Positions 24,601-37,618 of a stretch of 64,000 nucleotides of DNA are shown here, piece by piece. Positions within the stretch are counted from its first letter, which is position 1. Every line of letters begins with the position of its first letter. Both the position numbers and the translations under genes were made by a program. This DNA is from Chromobotia macracanthus (Eukaryota > Chordata > Actinopteri > Cypriniformes > Botiidae): the NCBI GenBank assembly GCA_036877525.1, contig JAZGTH010000047.1, positions 1,479,501-1,543,500 of the forward strand. The letters run 5' to 3'. The notes below the pieces were generated by a model. It had not been told where the DNA came from. It was given only the letters and a program-made list of their open reading frames with translations, and did no database searches.

Positions 24601-27600
24601 CAACAACTTCAAAACAACCAATTACAAACAAGCTAATACTGTCAAGCTTCAACTCACGTTTGCTGAAGATTTTGCAAGGAGGTTTCTGTTACGTCGTCGC
24701 AGTCAGCCACCTGTCAAATGATAACTCAGATGAGGATCTGATCAGTATCGTAACATCAACAATAAAGCAGCTGTGGTGGATAAGGCTACCTTTCCAACAA
24801 ATTTGTCAGAGGCCAGCAGCTGGGCCATGAAAGAGATGGAGAGGAATTTCAAATGACGGAGCTCCTTTCCGCTGTGAGTTTGAACATTGAAAAGCAGATC
24901 AGAGATGGTCTCTTCCTTCTTCACCACACTTCTTCCTCGGGTCCTCTTTTTCTCAGGAGCTGTACAGACAAAAAATTAAACAATATAAACGAAAATATGC
25001 CCTTCTGAAAATGGGGATCAATGATCCAGTTCAACACTGTCCAAGTGGCACAGATGTGAATTATTTACATGCTCTTGGTTGAGGATACATTCTGCTGGAC
25101 TTCTAAAGATGCTCTCTTACCTTCCTCACTGTCCTGAGGGAGACTCATGAGATACTGCAAGACTCTGATGAGGGACGAGAGCTGCTCTTTTATTTCAAAC
25201 TCACAGCACACTGAAATCCAGAAGTCTTGATCTCTCTCCACAACAGACTCCTGAGCACAAAACATCACAGAACTGCCTTTTAAAACTGTTTCCAGTGGCT
25301 AAAATATCAACACAATGGCAGAGGAGAATATGAATGTAACTTCCTGCACCTTCTCCGGCCCGACTGCATTGACAGATGTCTGCGTGACGTGCTGCTTGAA
25401 CAGGAGCACCATCAGGACCCAGAGGAAGCGGGACGGGCCCAGCGTGCCCAGCAGCTGACTGAGGATAGGCAAGCGTCTGTGCTCGGGCACGTGAGGCAGG
25501 GCATCAACAAACACGTGCATGATACGCGTCACCACGGGCTCCATATGGCCCTCAGACTGCACACTGCCATCCTCATAGGCCTGTGGAGCGGAGAGAATCA
25601 GGAGTAATGTACGGCTGTAATATTCAGAAGAGTTCACTCTCCTGTAATATGAAGGTAGTTAATGTCCCCATTAAATTAAAATGTACTTTTAGTATGAATA
25701 TGTTAGCCTTACGCATGTCTAAAAATATAAAATAACGCATTGTTCAAAGCTGTGCATTTCAAAGCTGTGCATGGACATTTTCTGAGGAGATCAGACTTCC
25801 AAATAAATCTTGACACGTCATGCTGCACTGACTGCTTACAGTTAAGATGTCTCAGCTTTAGTCTGATTGTAAAGAAATATTTTAATCTGACAGATTTTCT
25901 TTGATTTTTTCTTTTTTCATCTGTTAAGAAATGCATGCTGTCTAATTTGATGTACCATACGTCCCCAGCACACCAACATTTAACACTGTAAGTTCAGGGT
26001 TTGTTCAATCTACTAACCCTAAATATTAACAACAGTAAAGGTGAAGTAAACACCACTAGTTAACCACTTTGTCATCAATATCAGACACTGTTCAGATAGC
26101 TTTTAAGCTAGTAATAAATAATAAAATAATAAAAGTTTCACAAACCTTTATGAGAGCAGGTATGACTGCCTGTACAGTCTTACTGATGACCTGGAAACTG
26201 TACGCATCGTCTAGTCGCATGATGTTGGCGCCCATGAAGGTGAAGATGGGCATGATGTTGTGAAGAACTTTCTCCTGAAGGAACGAGTGATATGTTTACC
26301 ACAGCTCTGACACAGTATGAGTGTGTGTTTGTGTGTGACTACATACAGGGAAGATTCCTGCTAAAGCCCCGAGCAGCAGCAGAGCATGATGATGAGTTTG
26401 AGGAACATCTGATGTCCTGACACACTGCACCACCAGCTCCACATTAAATTTGTCCTCCTCCAGAACATCTACTCGCAGATCAGAAAACAAACATGAGCTA
26501 ACATTCGTGTCGCACATGTTAAAAACATGTAACAGAATCCCTGTTCGGCAGATGATTTTTTCTGAGGGTTTGTCAAGAACATTCTGAAAAGCTCCTCCAT
26601 TGTAAAACTTGAGCTAAAAACACAAACTCTTAAGACTGTTTGAAGTGTTTGAAACAGGTTGGGTTTCTGGTACCTTTGCTTATAGGAGCTGCATTAGGAG
26701 CGAGTTTCTGGCAGACATTGAGGAGGCCACTGAGGATGAGTTGTTTGATGTACTCTACATTCTCCTGCTCAGCTGCAGCAGGTTCCAGACATCTACACAA
26801 CACAAACATCTCGCATGAAACTGAACCACATTCCCGCATTACTCACAGCAACTGACAGTACATTAAATGCATTACATTTCATCAGTATGTGTTTTCTCTG
26901 GGACTAAACCCATGTGCATGGCATTGCTAGCAACATGCTCTACCATGCTCATGTTATATAGCTTCATATCCTTCATATCAAACATTATTCATCTGCGTTT
27001 AAGATATGCCAAAACCAAGAATTTCCCTCAAACATATTTATGATAAGCATATTAGAATGAGCATGTGTGCACAGCAGTAAAAGAAACCTGTGAGCAGGTG
27101 TTTGTCACACACCTGGACAGCAGGTGAAAGAGGGCAGGCACCAGACACTGAGCTCTCCTCAGCTTCTTCTTGTGCTGCAGCAGCTCTAAGATCAGGGTGA
27201 CCCTCTGCCAGGAAACAGCTTCCTCTGGCACTGCCGCAGACGTATCTTGTGTTTTTCTGTGGGGGAACAAATGCAGTTTAAATCTTCAGATCCATGCGGG
27301 CTGGATGTAAGTTTGTCAAATTAGGACAGCCGCTCACCTCTGCATTTTACTCCTGCGTGTCTGCTGCACTGTAGCCGCAGCTTTGTGTTTATCTGCAGGC
27401 ATTAGCTCACTGGCCACTAACTCTGCATCTACGGCAATCTATAACCAGATACAAACTTCATGATCAAACAACAGAGTGAGCAGACATTCTGAATCACGGT
27501 TTATTGTCAGTGACTTCTTGTAGAGTAGAAGTGAAGTGACAATAAGAGTAAATAATTCTCATACTGCTTTAAAGACACTGCTGATGGTTTGGGCACAGAC

Positions 27601-27696
27601 AGGGTTCTTGTTCCCCACCAGCAAGTCGAAAAGAACGGCAAGAATTCTCTGTTGAATCTTTTCATCCCCAAGAGCAGCAAAGAAGGGCTTGTTGAT
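18607..27696 (-). other. heatr1: heatr1 exon map, exons 23-44
   Basis: Coding-exon edges in transcript order: 27696-27565, 27438-27338, 27256-27113, 26792-26674, 26468-26347, 26274-26146, 25580-25350, 25250-25121, 24959-24790, 24710-24658, 24546-24423, 24057-23917, 23690-23389, 22750-22600, 22484-22326, 21877-21743, 21656-21552, 20951-20783, 20654-20491, 19930-19772, 19347-19239, 18695-18607. Exon 32 is only 53 nt. Exon 31 carries a basic stretch (EKKRTRGRSVVKKEE) that could be a nuclear or nucleolar targeting signal. Confidence 0.9.
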
Positions 27697-30600
27697 CTGA
27701 GGAAAAACACAGTACAGCAAACATCAGAACTTCAAACATGTTATGATATTCCTGTATGACACGACAACTGTGATATTACTTTAAACCGCAGTCAAAGATC
27801 TACTTCTGGTTCAGATGTTGATCTATAATATCAATGCAGCATGCAAAAGATCAACTCTGATCCTTATTGAATCACAATCCAATAATTCTATATAGCAGAA
27901 GAGCCTGTCAAAAATACTGAGACCAAAAACTCTATTGTGCTATTAATTAAATATTGTGCCAACTGAGGAGCTATTCATTCATTTACAAACACAATTCAAA
28001 ACATCTAAACTCCACCCACTGACCTGCTCCAGGGCAATGATCTGGAAACTAGGCATAGTCGGGTAAGGCCTAGCTGAGGTGCCGATGGCCCTAATGAAGA
28101 TCTCCAGGCATCGGGGCTCTTTGGCCAGTAAAGCTGCAGACTGCTCGCTGAACTTGCTCAGCAGGAGCTGCAGCACAAGCGCCTCGTCAGGCAGGAAGGT
28201 GCATGTGTCCAGAGCACACTGCTCCAGCAGTCGCTCCACAGCGGGCAGCACTGCATCCAAAATGTGCTGCACAGAGGGCGACAGCACGATTACAAAAAAA
28301 ATGCATGCATGCAAATAATGCTAAAACAATAATGCAACCCCAACTTAGCGGCATTATAAACACAAGCCTGTCCTCAAGATCTAACACTACTGCAAACAAC
28401 TGGCTGCAGTACCTCTCCATGGACATCCTGAAGGGCCCGCAGCAGTATTTTGGCAGTGTAGGAAGGACAACAGGGTAACTGCACACACCGCAGGAGCTGC
28501 TCGATGGATGCTAGCTTTTTATTCTTGCCTTTCAATAATGTTGCCTCCTCATAAACCTTGTACAGCACCTGCAGTAACAACAGAGGAATTATTTCCTAGC
28601 AGTTTTAATTTAAACATCCAGTAGTTGTCTCCAGAGATGTATGGAACTGGACAGATGTAAGATCCAGTTTACTAAAGGTACAGTGATGATGTAATGTGGG
28701 TCTGACCTGGCTGAGGTACGAGGGGTCAGCGATGATCTCCTCAGACGATTTTAGGAGGCTCTCCACCAGCGGATGGAAAGGTGAAGAAACAACCCCTGTG
28801 AATGAGTGGAGCACAGTGATGGCAGCTCTCCGGACCTCACAAACACCTGATCGCAAACACACCAGCAAAGATGGCACCACTGCAAGAAAACAGACAAAAA
28901 ATAAGTTAAGCATTAGGACTGTGTGATATCTACAAAAAATTCAGAAGGTCTGTACAAGCTAAAGGTGAACCTAAAGTCATTTATGTAACCCGCCAACATT
29001 CTGTGTGCTCTAGAGTCAAAAACAACATTTGGACAAACACCATATATTTGCATCATGTAATGTGAGCGAGGACACAGTGACATACCTGGAGAGGCACCTG
29101 ATGCCAGTAGGTTGAGGGTTTTAATATTCTGGCTGCACAGCAAAGCCTTTCCCACATAAAGAGCCTGAGTCTGCAGCATGACACTAACTCGACAATCCAG
29201 CTGGTCCCCTAAATTGCTGCTGTAACCCCATAGAAGAGAGAGAAACTTAAAGAGGGTCATCGGCTCATTCAGGTGCATCTGAAACATAAAGCCAGAAAAA
29301 AACTTTACTTAATAACGTACATTACTAATACAGACTAATGTATTCAACATTATTGTCTTGTAATCAAAATAACACTGAGATCAATTATACAGGCAAAGCT
29401 GTCTTAAAGTCCACATTTCCTGTTTTTCTTAAAAAAAAAAATAGTAATGAAAGACATTGAAACAGAAGAAGTTCTGTTGAAACAGAAGAATCCAGCACCT
29501 GTAGAATAGGCTGCATTAGGCTCCTGAAGCAGAGGGCCAGGGGCCCTTCACTGGCCCCTGATATCACCACATCAAACAGACGACACAGGAGATGCAGGTA
29601 ACAGCAGGCATTAGTGTCCATCTTCTCTGGGTTCCACCAGGATTCACCTGAAACACAAATGTGTTATTACACACATTGTCACTCTGTTGATCAGTACTGC
29701 AGGTTTCAGAAAGAGATCACGTCTCCTTCATCCCCTTTAATTAATGGCAATCCTCTGCTTTACACATTAAAAATGCTTCTTTTAGAAGTGGAAACATTTT
29801 ACAATAATGTTCCATTTATTAACATTAGTTAACTACCTTAGTTAACATTAACAATCAAAGCTTATACATCATTTATTAATCTTAATGTTAATTTCAACAT
29901 TTACCAATACATATTCAAAATCAAAAGTTGTATCTGGTAACAATAGGTAATGCACAACGAATTACATGAACAAACAATAAACAACTGTATTTGCATTACC
30001 TATTAATACTACAATGGTATAAAAGCATATAAATTATTATAATTAATAAACACTGTAAATATACACTGTTTATTGCTAGTTCATGTTAGGTAATGCATTA
30101 ACTGTTAATGCACCAGCTGATTTAATACACTGGCATTCTAGTTTTCAACTGACATCACCAGAGCGTGGCCCACAGTGACCACATCCACTTCTGCTTATTA
30201 ACTGCTAAATACACAGTCCTGTACCTTTAAATGTCGAATCGGGGCATTTGAGGGCCGTGATGAAGAGTCGCAGGAGTGAGAGAAGCACGAGACTATGTTC
30301 CCTCTCGGCCCTGAGACCAGAGCTGATCTTCTGCAGGAACCTCCCCAGCCCCACAAACACCGGCATACCCACTGCATCCATCACCTCCTTCTCACTCACC
30401 TAACAGACACAAAGACATTTCCAGTAACATGATCACCACATCACTGGTGTTTGCAACTCTCTGCAGTGAAGGGCCTTTCACACCTCAGGTCAATAAGTAT
30501 AAAGATAACTATAATGATTATTATATTAGCGCCCACACCAACAGATGATAAAGCTATGTTTATTCCAAGCTCACATGCTGCAGTTTATGCACAGGCCCTT

Positions 30601-33600
30601 TAAACTCAAATGTATCTGATTGGCTGTCAATGTTTTAGCTTCATCAGCTGGATTAAAAAATTAAAAAGTGATCAACAATATTGTTACTTGTATCTTTATT
30701 GTGGTGTGGATGATGTCACTCTCTTACATTTAGAACAATTTTAAAACTTTGTAGTTAACATTACTGTCCACAGTGTGAACACCCTCTAACAGTCAAACAT
30801 GGAGAAGCATTGGGGCTGGACCTGCTGAGCTTCAGTTGTGTGGACCTGCAGCAGTGACGGTTCCAGGAGCTTGTACAGGCTCTGAGCTGTGTGCAGATGT
30901 TGACTCTCAGTCATAGACTCCAGACTCTGCAGCAGCACATAACTGAACACCACAAACGTCACTCTCTCCCTCACGCTGCTGCCCTGACGGCCCAGAATAT
31001 CACACACGTTCCCCAGCTGCAGAAGACACACATCAGAAACATCAGGCTTCGTTCTGTTAAGCTGCTAACGTTATGATTCTTACGGTGATTCTTACAGTAT
31101 TGCGTTTTGTTGCGTGGTCCATGTTGGCCACGTTCTTGATCAGAGTTGTTGTGAGCATGTGATTGGCCACTTCCAGCACATCTGAGGGAGGGGTTTTGGC
31201 CAGAACTTCTTTTAGCACTATGAATGAAGAAAACAAGGTGAAATCAAAGCCAAACTTCATGAACTTTCTTAGTAAATGTTACTGGTTTTGATGTGCCAAC
31301 TCAATGCATGTTATACAAATACAAAAACTTCTGAAACTGAAAGTCTCTCTTTGCATTCTTTTGATGCAAACTACAGTATGTGGGTATAAAAAAAAAAGAA
31401 TATCCAGTTACATTCAAGCCCACTTTTAACAATCTAATCAACATTATTTAGTACCGCCCAAACGGTTTCATTTCTCACTAAATATTCTGCTTCACTCAAA
31501 AATGGCTCATGTTATGAAAGTTCGCTGAGTAGTTACCATTAGCCCAACCATTAGTCAGAGGATTCTGGGAGAGCAGGGAGGTTCCAGCAACAGAAGTTGC
31601 CAGCTGCATCTCCACACTCTTGGGTTCTGCACGAGTCACCACCAAGAAAGGCAGAAGCTCCCACGTTATGTGAGCCTTCAGATCTGGGTTTCCCTCAACA
31701 ACACGTGGGTCATCCAGGACCTGCACAGTCTGCTTCAGCACAGAACACCTGCAGAACACAAGACCGACTGAAGCCTCATTCATTTAAAGCTCTGCAAGAA
31801 AGTCTTTCATTTGAAAATGAACATGTGGTACTATACATTTGCTTACTACATTTTTTTGCTGGATAAATACAGTCAGTAAATGGCTCTGTGCCAAATTTAG
31901 TGGGCTGCCCAAATAGACCGCATTTCACACCCACCAGTCATTCAATACAAAAACACTGATAGCTTATCAGAGCATTGTGTTGTTAGCTTAGTGATACACC
32001 AAGAACAAAACTATATTTACACTGATTTTGAGAGGGATCCTGCATGCACTTTATCTGAGAAACAACTATTACAAACATAGACTGGTCTATTAAAACATAG
32101 ACATGGTCTATTAAAACTAGAGAACAGCTGAACAGGATTCTACCAACAGAACGCATTTAAACTTGCTGTCAAGTGATTCACAGAAGAAATGCTTCTTGTT
32201 TCAGTTGAAGGTTTGACTCACCAATCTGCTGAAGCTTCGATGCGCTGAAGAAGAGAAATCAAACAGGAAACGGTTTCCTCCGAATCCACATGACTCAAGT
32301 GCTGCTGTTAGGAGACCACAACACACGTTTAATATCCATCAACACACATAAGTGACCGTCATCAAAACACATGGCAGTATTTCATTCATTCAGACCAGGT
32401 GTGTTACCTGCAGGGCAGTAATGGCAGACAGCACCACCTCTGGTACATCATCCTTTATTCTCTCCAGTAACGCTTCCTTCAAAAACATCTCATCAAAGCC
32501 ACTCTGCAACACACACACACACCTTATTACATTATTAATAAGTGGGGAATATTATATCAGAAGATAAAACAAGGGTCATCATGAAATTCAAAATCTATTT
32601 ACATCTGTAATGTGACTTTTATGAGTAACCCTCCTGAGCATCTCCATGTATCCCAATATAAACTCTTTTAAATCTACTACTATTTGCTAATATTGTTATA
32701 ACCTTATTACATTAACCATAACCAACATTAAATTACTGTTGGTAAGAGTTTTGTTTAAAAGGCTGTAGCTACAACAGAAGCCTAAAACAAGTTCTGCTAA
32801 GCAAGATATTATCTTTTGTATCAAGCAAGTTTTGTAACATTACCAAGCCAGGGTTGTTTTCTTTGAAATAATGTGCATTGATGAATGAACTGTATCACGC
32901 TGGCTTGAACATTAAAGATGACAGAAGGTGCAGATACACACATGTTGTGAGGTGAAGATCTCCTGCAGGTACTTCACAGCCATGTTTCTCACTGAGGGTA
33001 ATGGGTGATTCAGACTGAGCACTAGAGAGGTGTCCGTCTCTGCCAGGATCTGCACACACAATCACACACATTTCTATAATAAAACCACAGAACATCAGAA
33101 TTGTGATGTGTATGACGCTTAATAATATAGTTAATATTTCCCCACCCAATGTTGCTCAGGTGTAAATAAAGTCTTAAAATAATCACTAAAGACTTGTACT
33201 CCTGATATTTGCATGAACACAAACTACAAGTATCTGTCAACATGGGCAGCTGTCCTGTTATCAGGTTAACTGCCTAATAATAATACCTAATAATAATGAT
33301 AATAACCAGCTGATGGCAAATTATAACAGATTGTTTATTTTCTTGTTCTCCAAAGGCAGACTGTTCCCTCCCAAAAACTAGAGTAAAGAAAACGCTGCAC
33401 TTATTGAAACAACCAGTTCAAGATCACCGAGATCAGATCACTGTTTATGTTAGATCAGCCTGACCGACAGAAACCCCCAAGCCCCTTCAACCAAACACTC
33501 CTCATCGGATCTACCCGAATCCCATAGTGAGCTATTCTGATCTCAAACAGATGAATTCTCATCAAAAGTTGAGCTGTTTGCATCTGTGCAAGAAAATAAA

Positions 33601-36600
33601 AATGGGAGGTTTACCTGATATTTCCCACAGCTCATAGTAAAAGAGATAAAGTGGTGGAGCAAGTTTTTATCCTGGTCACATGTCACATTTTTAACATGAG
33701 TTTCCAGTATCACATCCATTGCAGATGGATACCTACAAGACAAACATCAGACACAAAATACATAATTCTGAAAATATTCATTATCAATAGTATTTATGAA
33801 GTATTAATACAGTTTAATGTATTGCATTTCATAAACTATATAAACTGTACAATAGCTGATGAACTAAAGCGCACAACAGCGCAGAAGTGACTTTAAAGCT
33901 ACCTGGATTCAAAGAGTCGTACAGTAGACTGCATCCTCAGGTTAAGAGCTGATATCTTCTTAGAGGAAAGCTCTCTGCCACAGGAAACATATTCCTCCAG
34001 CAGCAGCCTGCAGAAACACACATGCAGCCAAAGGAAGAGCAAGATCTGAGTTTGCTGTATGCAGGGTGGTTTTGGTTCTTGATTTAAGCAGAATTCAGCT
34101 CTTCTTACTTGGCTGCAGTGTTCTCGAGCGTGCTACTCAGCTGAAGGTTCTGGAGGACTGACTGCAGTAAACTGTGATGGTCGACATGACCTTCATTCTG
34201 CTGCTCAGCTACAAAAACACAACAAACATTAAGACCCGCGAGGCCGTATGTTACAGTGACTATCACTGCTGACAAACATGATGCAAAGACTCGGCAGCTG
34301 CAGTATAAAACTTCTGCCTCTTCTCTAACACTGCATTGTTGAGCTGTAAACTCATTTCATGAAAGATCTGACACTTCTGACTATTGAAGTTATATTTAAA
34401 CATTCAAAATGGCAGTGGCTTCAACAGTACTCCTCAACACTTTGTTTGGTGCTATAGAAACAAATCACTTTGTTTGACATGTCTCGTGACTAGCTCTGTG
34501 ACACACAGTCACAAACCAATAACTATCGATGTGCTGGCATGCCGCTGTGTTTGGTGTTGCCTTTCATGCAGATACATTTACATTCAAAAACGCTGCTTCG
34601 ATTGCTAAATACACTGAAAATAGTAATAGTAAGTTTTCTTTCACAGACAAAGTTTTGCTACAAAAGACGTTTATTAACGTTATGGAGTTGTATGGACTAC
34701 TTTTATGATGGACTGATGAGCTTTTTGAAGCTTCAAAAGCCCCGGGATGATTCACTGTCATTCTAAAGCTGTGACTCGCTGTTATATTAAATATTATAAA
34801 TATAACTATGCTGCCTTAAGTCATTTATGGGACATTTTTATTTTACGGTGCAGTTCTTATGTTAAGTTATATGCAGCATGAGGGAAAGACACCAACCATT
34901 CTGGGTGATGACAGAGTGAATGAGATGAGGCAGCAGGTAACGCAGCAAAGGGCTGATGTCATGGACTGCAGATATACTCTGCAGGGTGGAAACCAAGGTG
35001 GGGACGGCACACAGATACCCAAATGCCCTAAAGAAAAGAGACAGGAGAGAGTTTTTAAAGCGTTTCAAAAGAACACTCTACACAACAGTAATGTGAGAAA
35101 GTGTTGCATCACTAGTTCAGAACACAGTCCAAATGAAACTTACTTTGGGCCGACAGCTCCTTCCTTCTGGTTCTGCAGGAGGATGATAATGCAGCTCAAA
35201 CCCTCTTTAAGCAGCTGCGTTTGACTCAAAGACCTGCACAACTGCACAGTGAGTGAGTCCACCAGATGATTCTCCATCACCACCTTCACTGCCAACTGAC
35301 ACACGATCATGTAACTCGCAGCCTTATAGTCTGAAAGCTTTGAATTTAGACCCTGTAATTAAAAGAAAACAGACAGAAATGATTGAGGTCCTGTTGAATT
35401 AAAGCACCGTAATAAAACAAGACAGTAAAATGACATTCCTGCATCCACAACCTTTGTTAGCAAACAACATTCCCATCAAATAATCACAGCCTTAACAGAG
35501 GCAGACTGAACATAGCATGGCGCTAGCAACGGCAGGATCATAGGTTTGATTCTCAGGAAATATATGCATGTACAATAACAAGTCACTTATTCAGCTGAAT
35601 ATAATCAGTGAGGTCACGTCACTTTTTTCATCATCATGAACATTCAGTAACATCCGAGTGAAACTGATTCATTCATGTGATTTTGACTGTTTTAAAGAAC
35701 AATACACTCACTGGAACACTAAACCATATTTGCATGTTAATAGTGGATTATTGTTTTACCAGCTGCACATGTGGAAGCAGTTTGGCGATAATAGGATCAG
35801 TTATCTTCTCCACAGCGTCAAGTGCAGGAACGATAGTAGAAGCATAGAAAGAGAAAATCACCCTCAGCTGCGGACAGTTCCCATCACGGACAAATTCAGA
35901 GTACGCCTGCAATAACATTCCAGAAAACATTATCCAGTGCAGCGGCCTTAGACTGGCAGATTCTAACCAGCACTAAACCCAGCTCAGGGTCTTACCTTAA
36001 CTGATCTTGTGACCATAGAACAGATAAAATCCATGAAGCCTAAATCCTTATAGCAGTGTGTGAGTAGAGTTCCCCGGGCTAGAGGAACACCAGGTTTCTG
36101 CAGACAAAGCACTGGAAAATCAGAAGACCAGCCGGAAAACTGCTAACATCATGACAACATTCACTAGTCTGTTAGACATTTGAAATGACAATAAATAAAC
36201 TGGACTGAAGACCTGCTAGTCTGATGGGAACAACAAATGTTGCTTTATCCATACCAGATCCAGGTCTGTTTTTCATATAAAACTTTGGTTTGCTATTATC
36301 GCAAGAGTAAAATCTGCTAGTGCGAAACCCTGTATCCAGGTCTGCACATCCAGTGAGGACATGAAAGAGTGAGCAGTGAGCACTTCTGCGTGATCTTACA
36401 TTTTGAAAGTACCAAGTGGGTTCCTGTGCAGACCACCAAATCCTACTCTAGGGGTCTCCAAAAAGGTCCACAGACCTGCAGAGTTCAGCTCTAACCCTTA
36501 TAAATCACACTTGAAGCAGCCAGTCAAGGTCCTTGGGACTGACTGAAACATCCAGACAGGTGTGTTGGAGCAGACAGAAGCTAAACTCTGGTCTGTAGAT

Positions 36601-37618
36601 CTCCAGGAACATGGATGGGAGAGCCCTGCCCTACACATCTGTATTTTAAAGGATGAGGTTAGGAGATGTAGTTTACCTGAAGTCCATGTAACCAGTGCCA
36701 TTTGTGGGTTGGGTCTTCTATCTTTAAAAGCTGAATCACTCGCACAAACATTTTAGTCTCGTGATATGGTAAAGCACAAGCAATCAGGCTGTCCTGGTTG
36801 TACAGATGAATGTGGAATCTGAAATCAATTCAAGTCAAATTTGTATTGTTAAGAAATTCAACAAGTTTTCCATGTTCAAACTGAATATCTGCCATTTTAA
36901 AATAAATTTAAAAAATGGCTAAAACACAACACGGTTTTAAGGGGCTTTAAAACAGTAATCTGAAGAGTATGTTGAATGTCAGAGTGAGCAAGTTTACCTG
37001 TGTACAAGCCATTCAATACACTTCAGAGCAGGCTTGAGGAGAAAGTAAGGTGACAGGCGGGTGAGAAACAGACAGATGCTCTTGTCCAGCTTCTTGTTGA
37101 CCTCTTTGGTCTGAACGCTGCGCTCTAGAGTCAGAGATGCCTGACTGAACAGAGGCTCCTGAAACTCACTGAACGCTGCATCAATGCCGGTCATCTGCTC
37201 GAGTCCTGTGCAGCCTGCAGAAGTACCGACAACAGCAGTGATCACTACATATCTGGCCGTGATCAATTATCAGTCTTATAATGCAACACTAAACCATCAA
37301 TTATGTTGAGAATGTACATTAGCACACCACTTCCTGTGCAGCATATACAGCGGCATAACAGACAGATGACCACAGGTGATCTGCACAGGCATACATACTG
37401 TAACGATCAGTGAGCACAGTGAAAATTGACTGTGGTGTGAAATTGTGGGCGAGCTCTGCTGTGACGTAACACTCACCCAGGGCATAGAAGGTGCTTCTGT
37501 CCATGCCGGCAGCATCTTTAGGCTCAAAGAGCAGCGAGGCGACCTCTGTCCGCCTGATCACAGAACAGTCACTCTGCGGCAGTGCCAGCCGCTTCAGCTG
37601 ATGTGCTAAAGATGTCAT
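18607..37618 (-). CDS. heatr1: HEAT repeat-containing protein 1 (UTP10/BAP28)
   Basis: Nucleolar component of the U3 small-subunit processome, needed for rDNA transcription and 18S pre-rRNA processing. I traced 44 coding exons whose phases all agree, summing to 6456 nt and 2151 residues (human about 2144). The start MTSLAHQLKRLALPQSDCSV and the end EIVLGEPLQNYF both match the family closely. Other recognisable blocks: FSFYASTIVPALDAVEK (exon 5), QTQALYVGKALLCSQN (19), WQRVTLILELLQHKKKLRRA (25), FVDALPHVPEHRRLPILSQL (29), FISPYLQDTISQ (36), FRAQHCQ (38) and QILLKTRHSSPKV (42). The protein is almost wholly HEAT-like helices. Family knowledge places a U3snoRNP10 domain in the N-terminal third and a BP28CT domain near the C-terminus (about exons 37-41). 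No stop, frameshift or missing exon was found. It is divergent with ppp1r9b. Confidence 0.96.
21330..21428 (-). repeat. tRNA-derived SINE, head part
   Basis: In a heatr1 intron. On the minus strand it begins TTCATTTAGCTCAATTGGTA (box A-like TAGCTCAATTGG), followed by AGCATTGCATTGTCAGCAC and GGTCACGCGTTCA (decayed box B). The tail is diverged. Same family as 40917-41052. Confidence 0.6.
29797..30113. repeat. Dispersed AT-rich repeat with inverted ends
   Basis: In heatr1 intron 17. It starts ttttacaataatgttccatt and ends with attaactgttaatgcac, containing repeated aacattagttaa / gttaacattaac phrases. This matches a very widespread teleost DNA-transposon-like repeat, recognised by pattern only. 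Confidence 0.55.
35505..35575 (+). repeat. Degenerate tRNA-derived SINE
   Basis: In a heatr1 intron. Order: catagcatggcgctagcaac, ggcaggatcataggtttgat (decayed box B), tctcaggaaa, catgtaca. Fits the same tRNA-derived family as 40917-41052, in the opposite orientation. Confidence 0.5.

Larger units (their letters stand above)
28024..37618 (-). other. heatr1: heatr1 exon map, exons 1-22
   Basis: Coding-exon edges in transcript order: 37618-37477, 37214-36998, 36818-36677, 36097-35996, 35906-35760, 35352-35144, 35027-34897, 34208-34109, 34007-33903, 33732-33615, 33049-32942, 32503-32408, 32304-32222, 31748-31537, 31217-31096, 31016-30822, 30399-30225, 29647-29499, 29278-29086, 28879-28707, 28568-28413, 28266-28024. 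All introns are GT-AG. Exon 13 has a tandem NAG acceptor (CAGCAG), so its edge may be 32304 or 32301. The exon-19 region LNEPMTLFKFLSLLWGYSSN and exon 21 KNKKLASIEQLLRCVQLP show clear HEATR1 similarity. Confidence 0.9.

Noticed and set aside
34859..35224. Plus-strand 121-residue frame
   Set aside because: It covers heatr1 exons 6 and 7 on the opposite strand; no similarity of its own.
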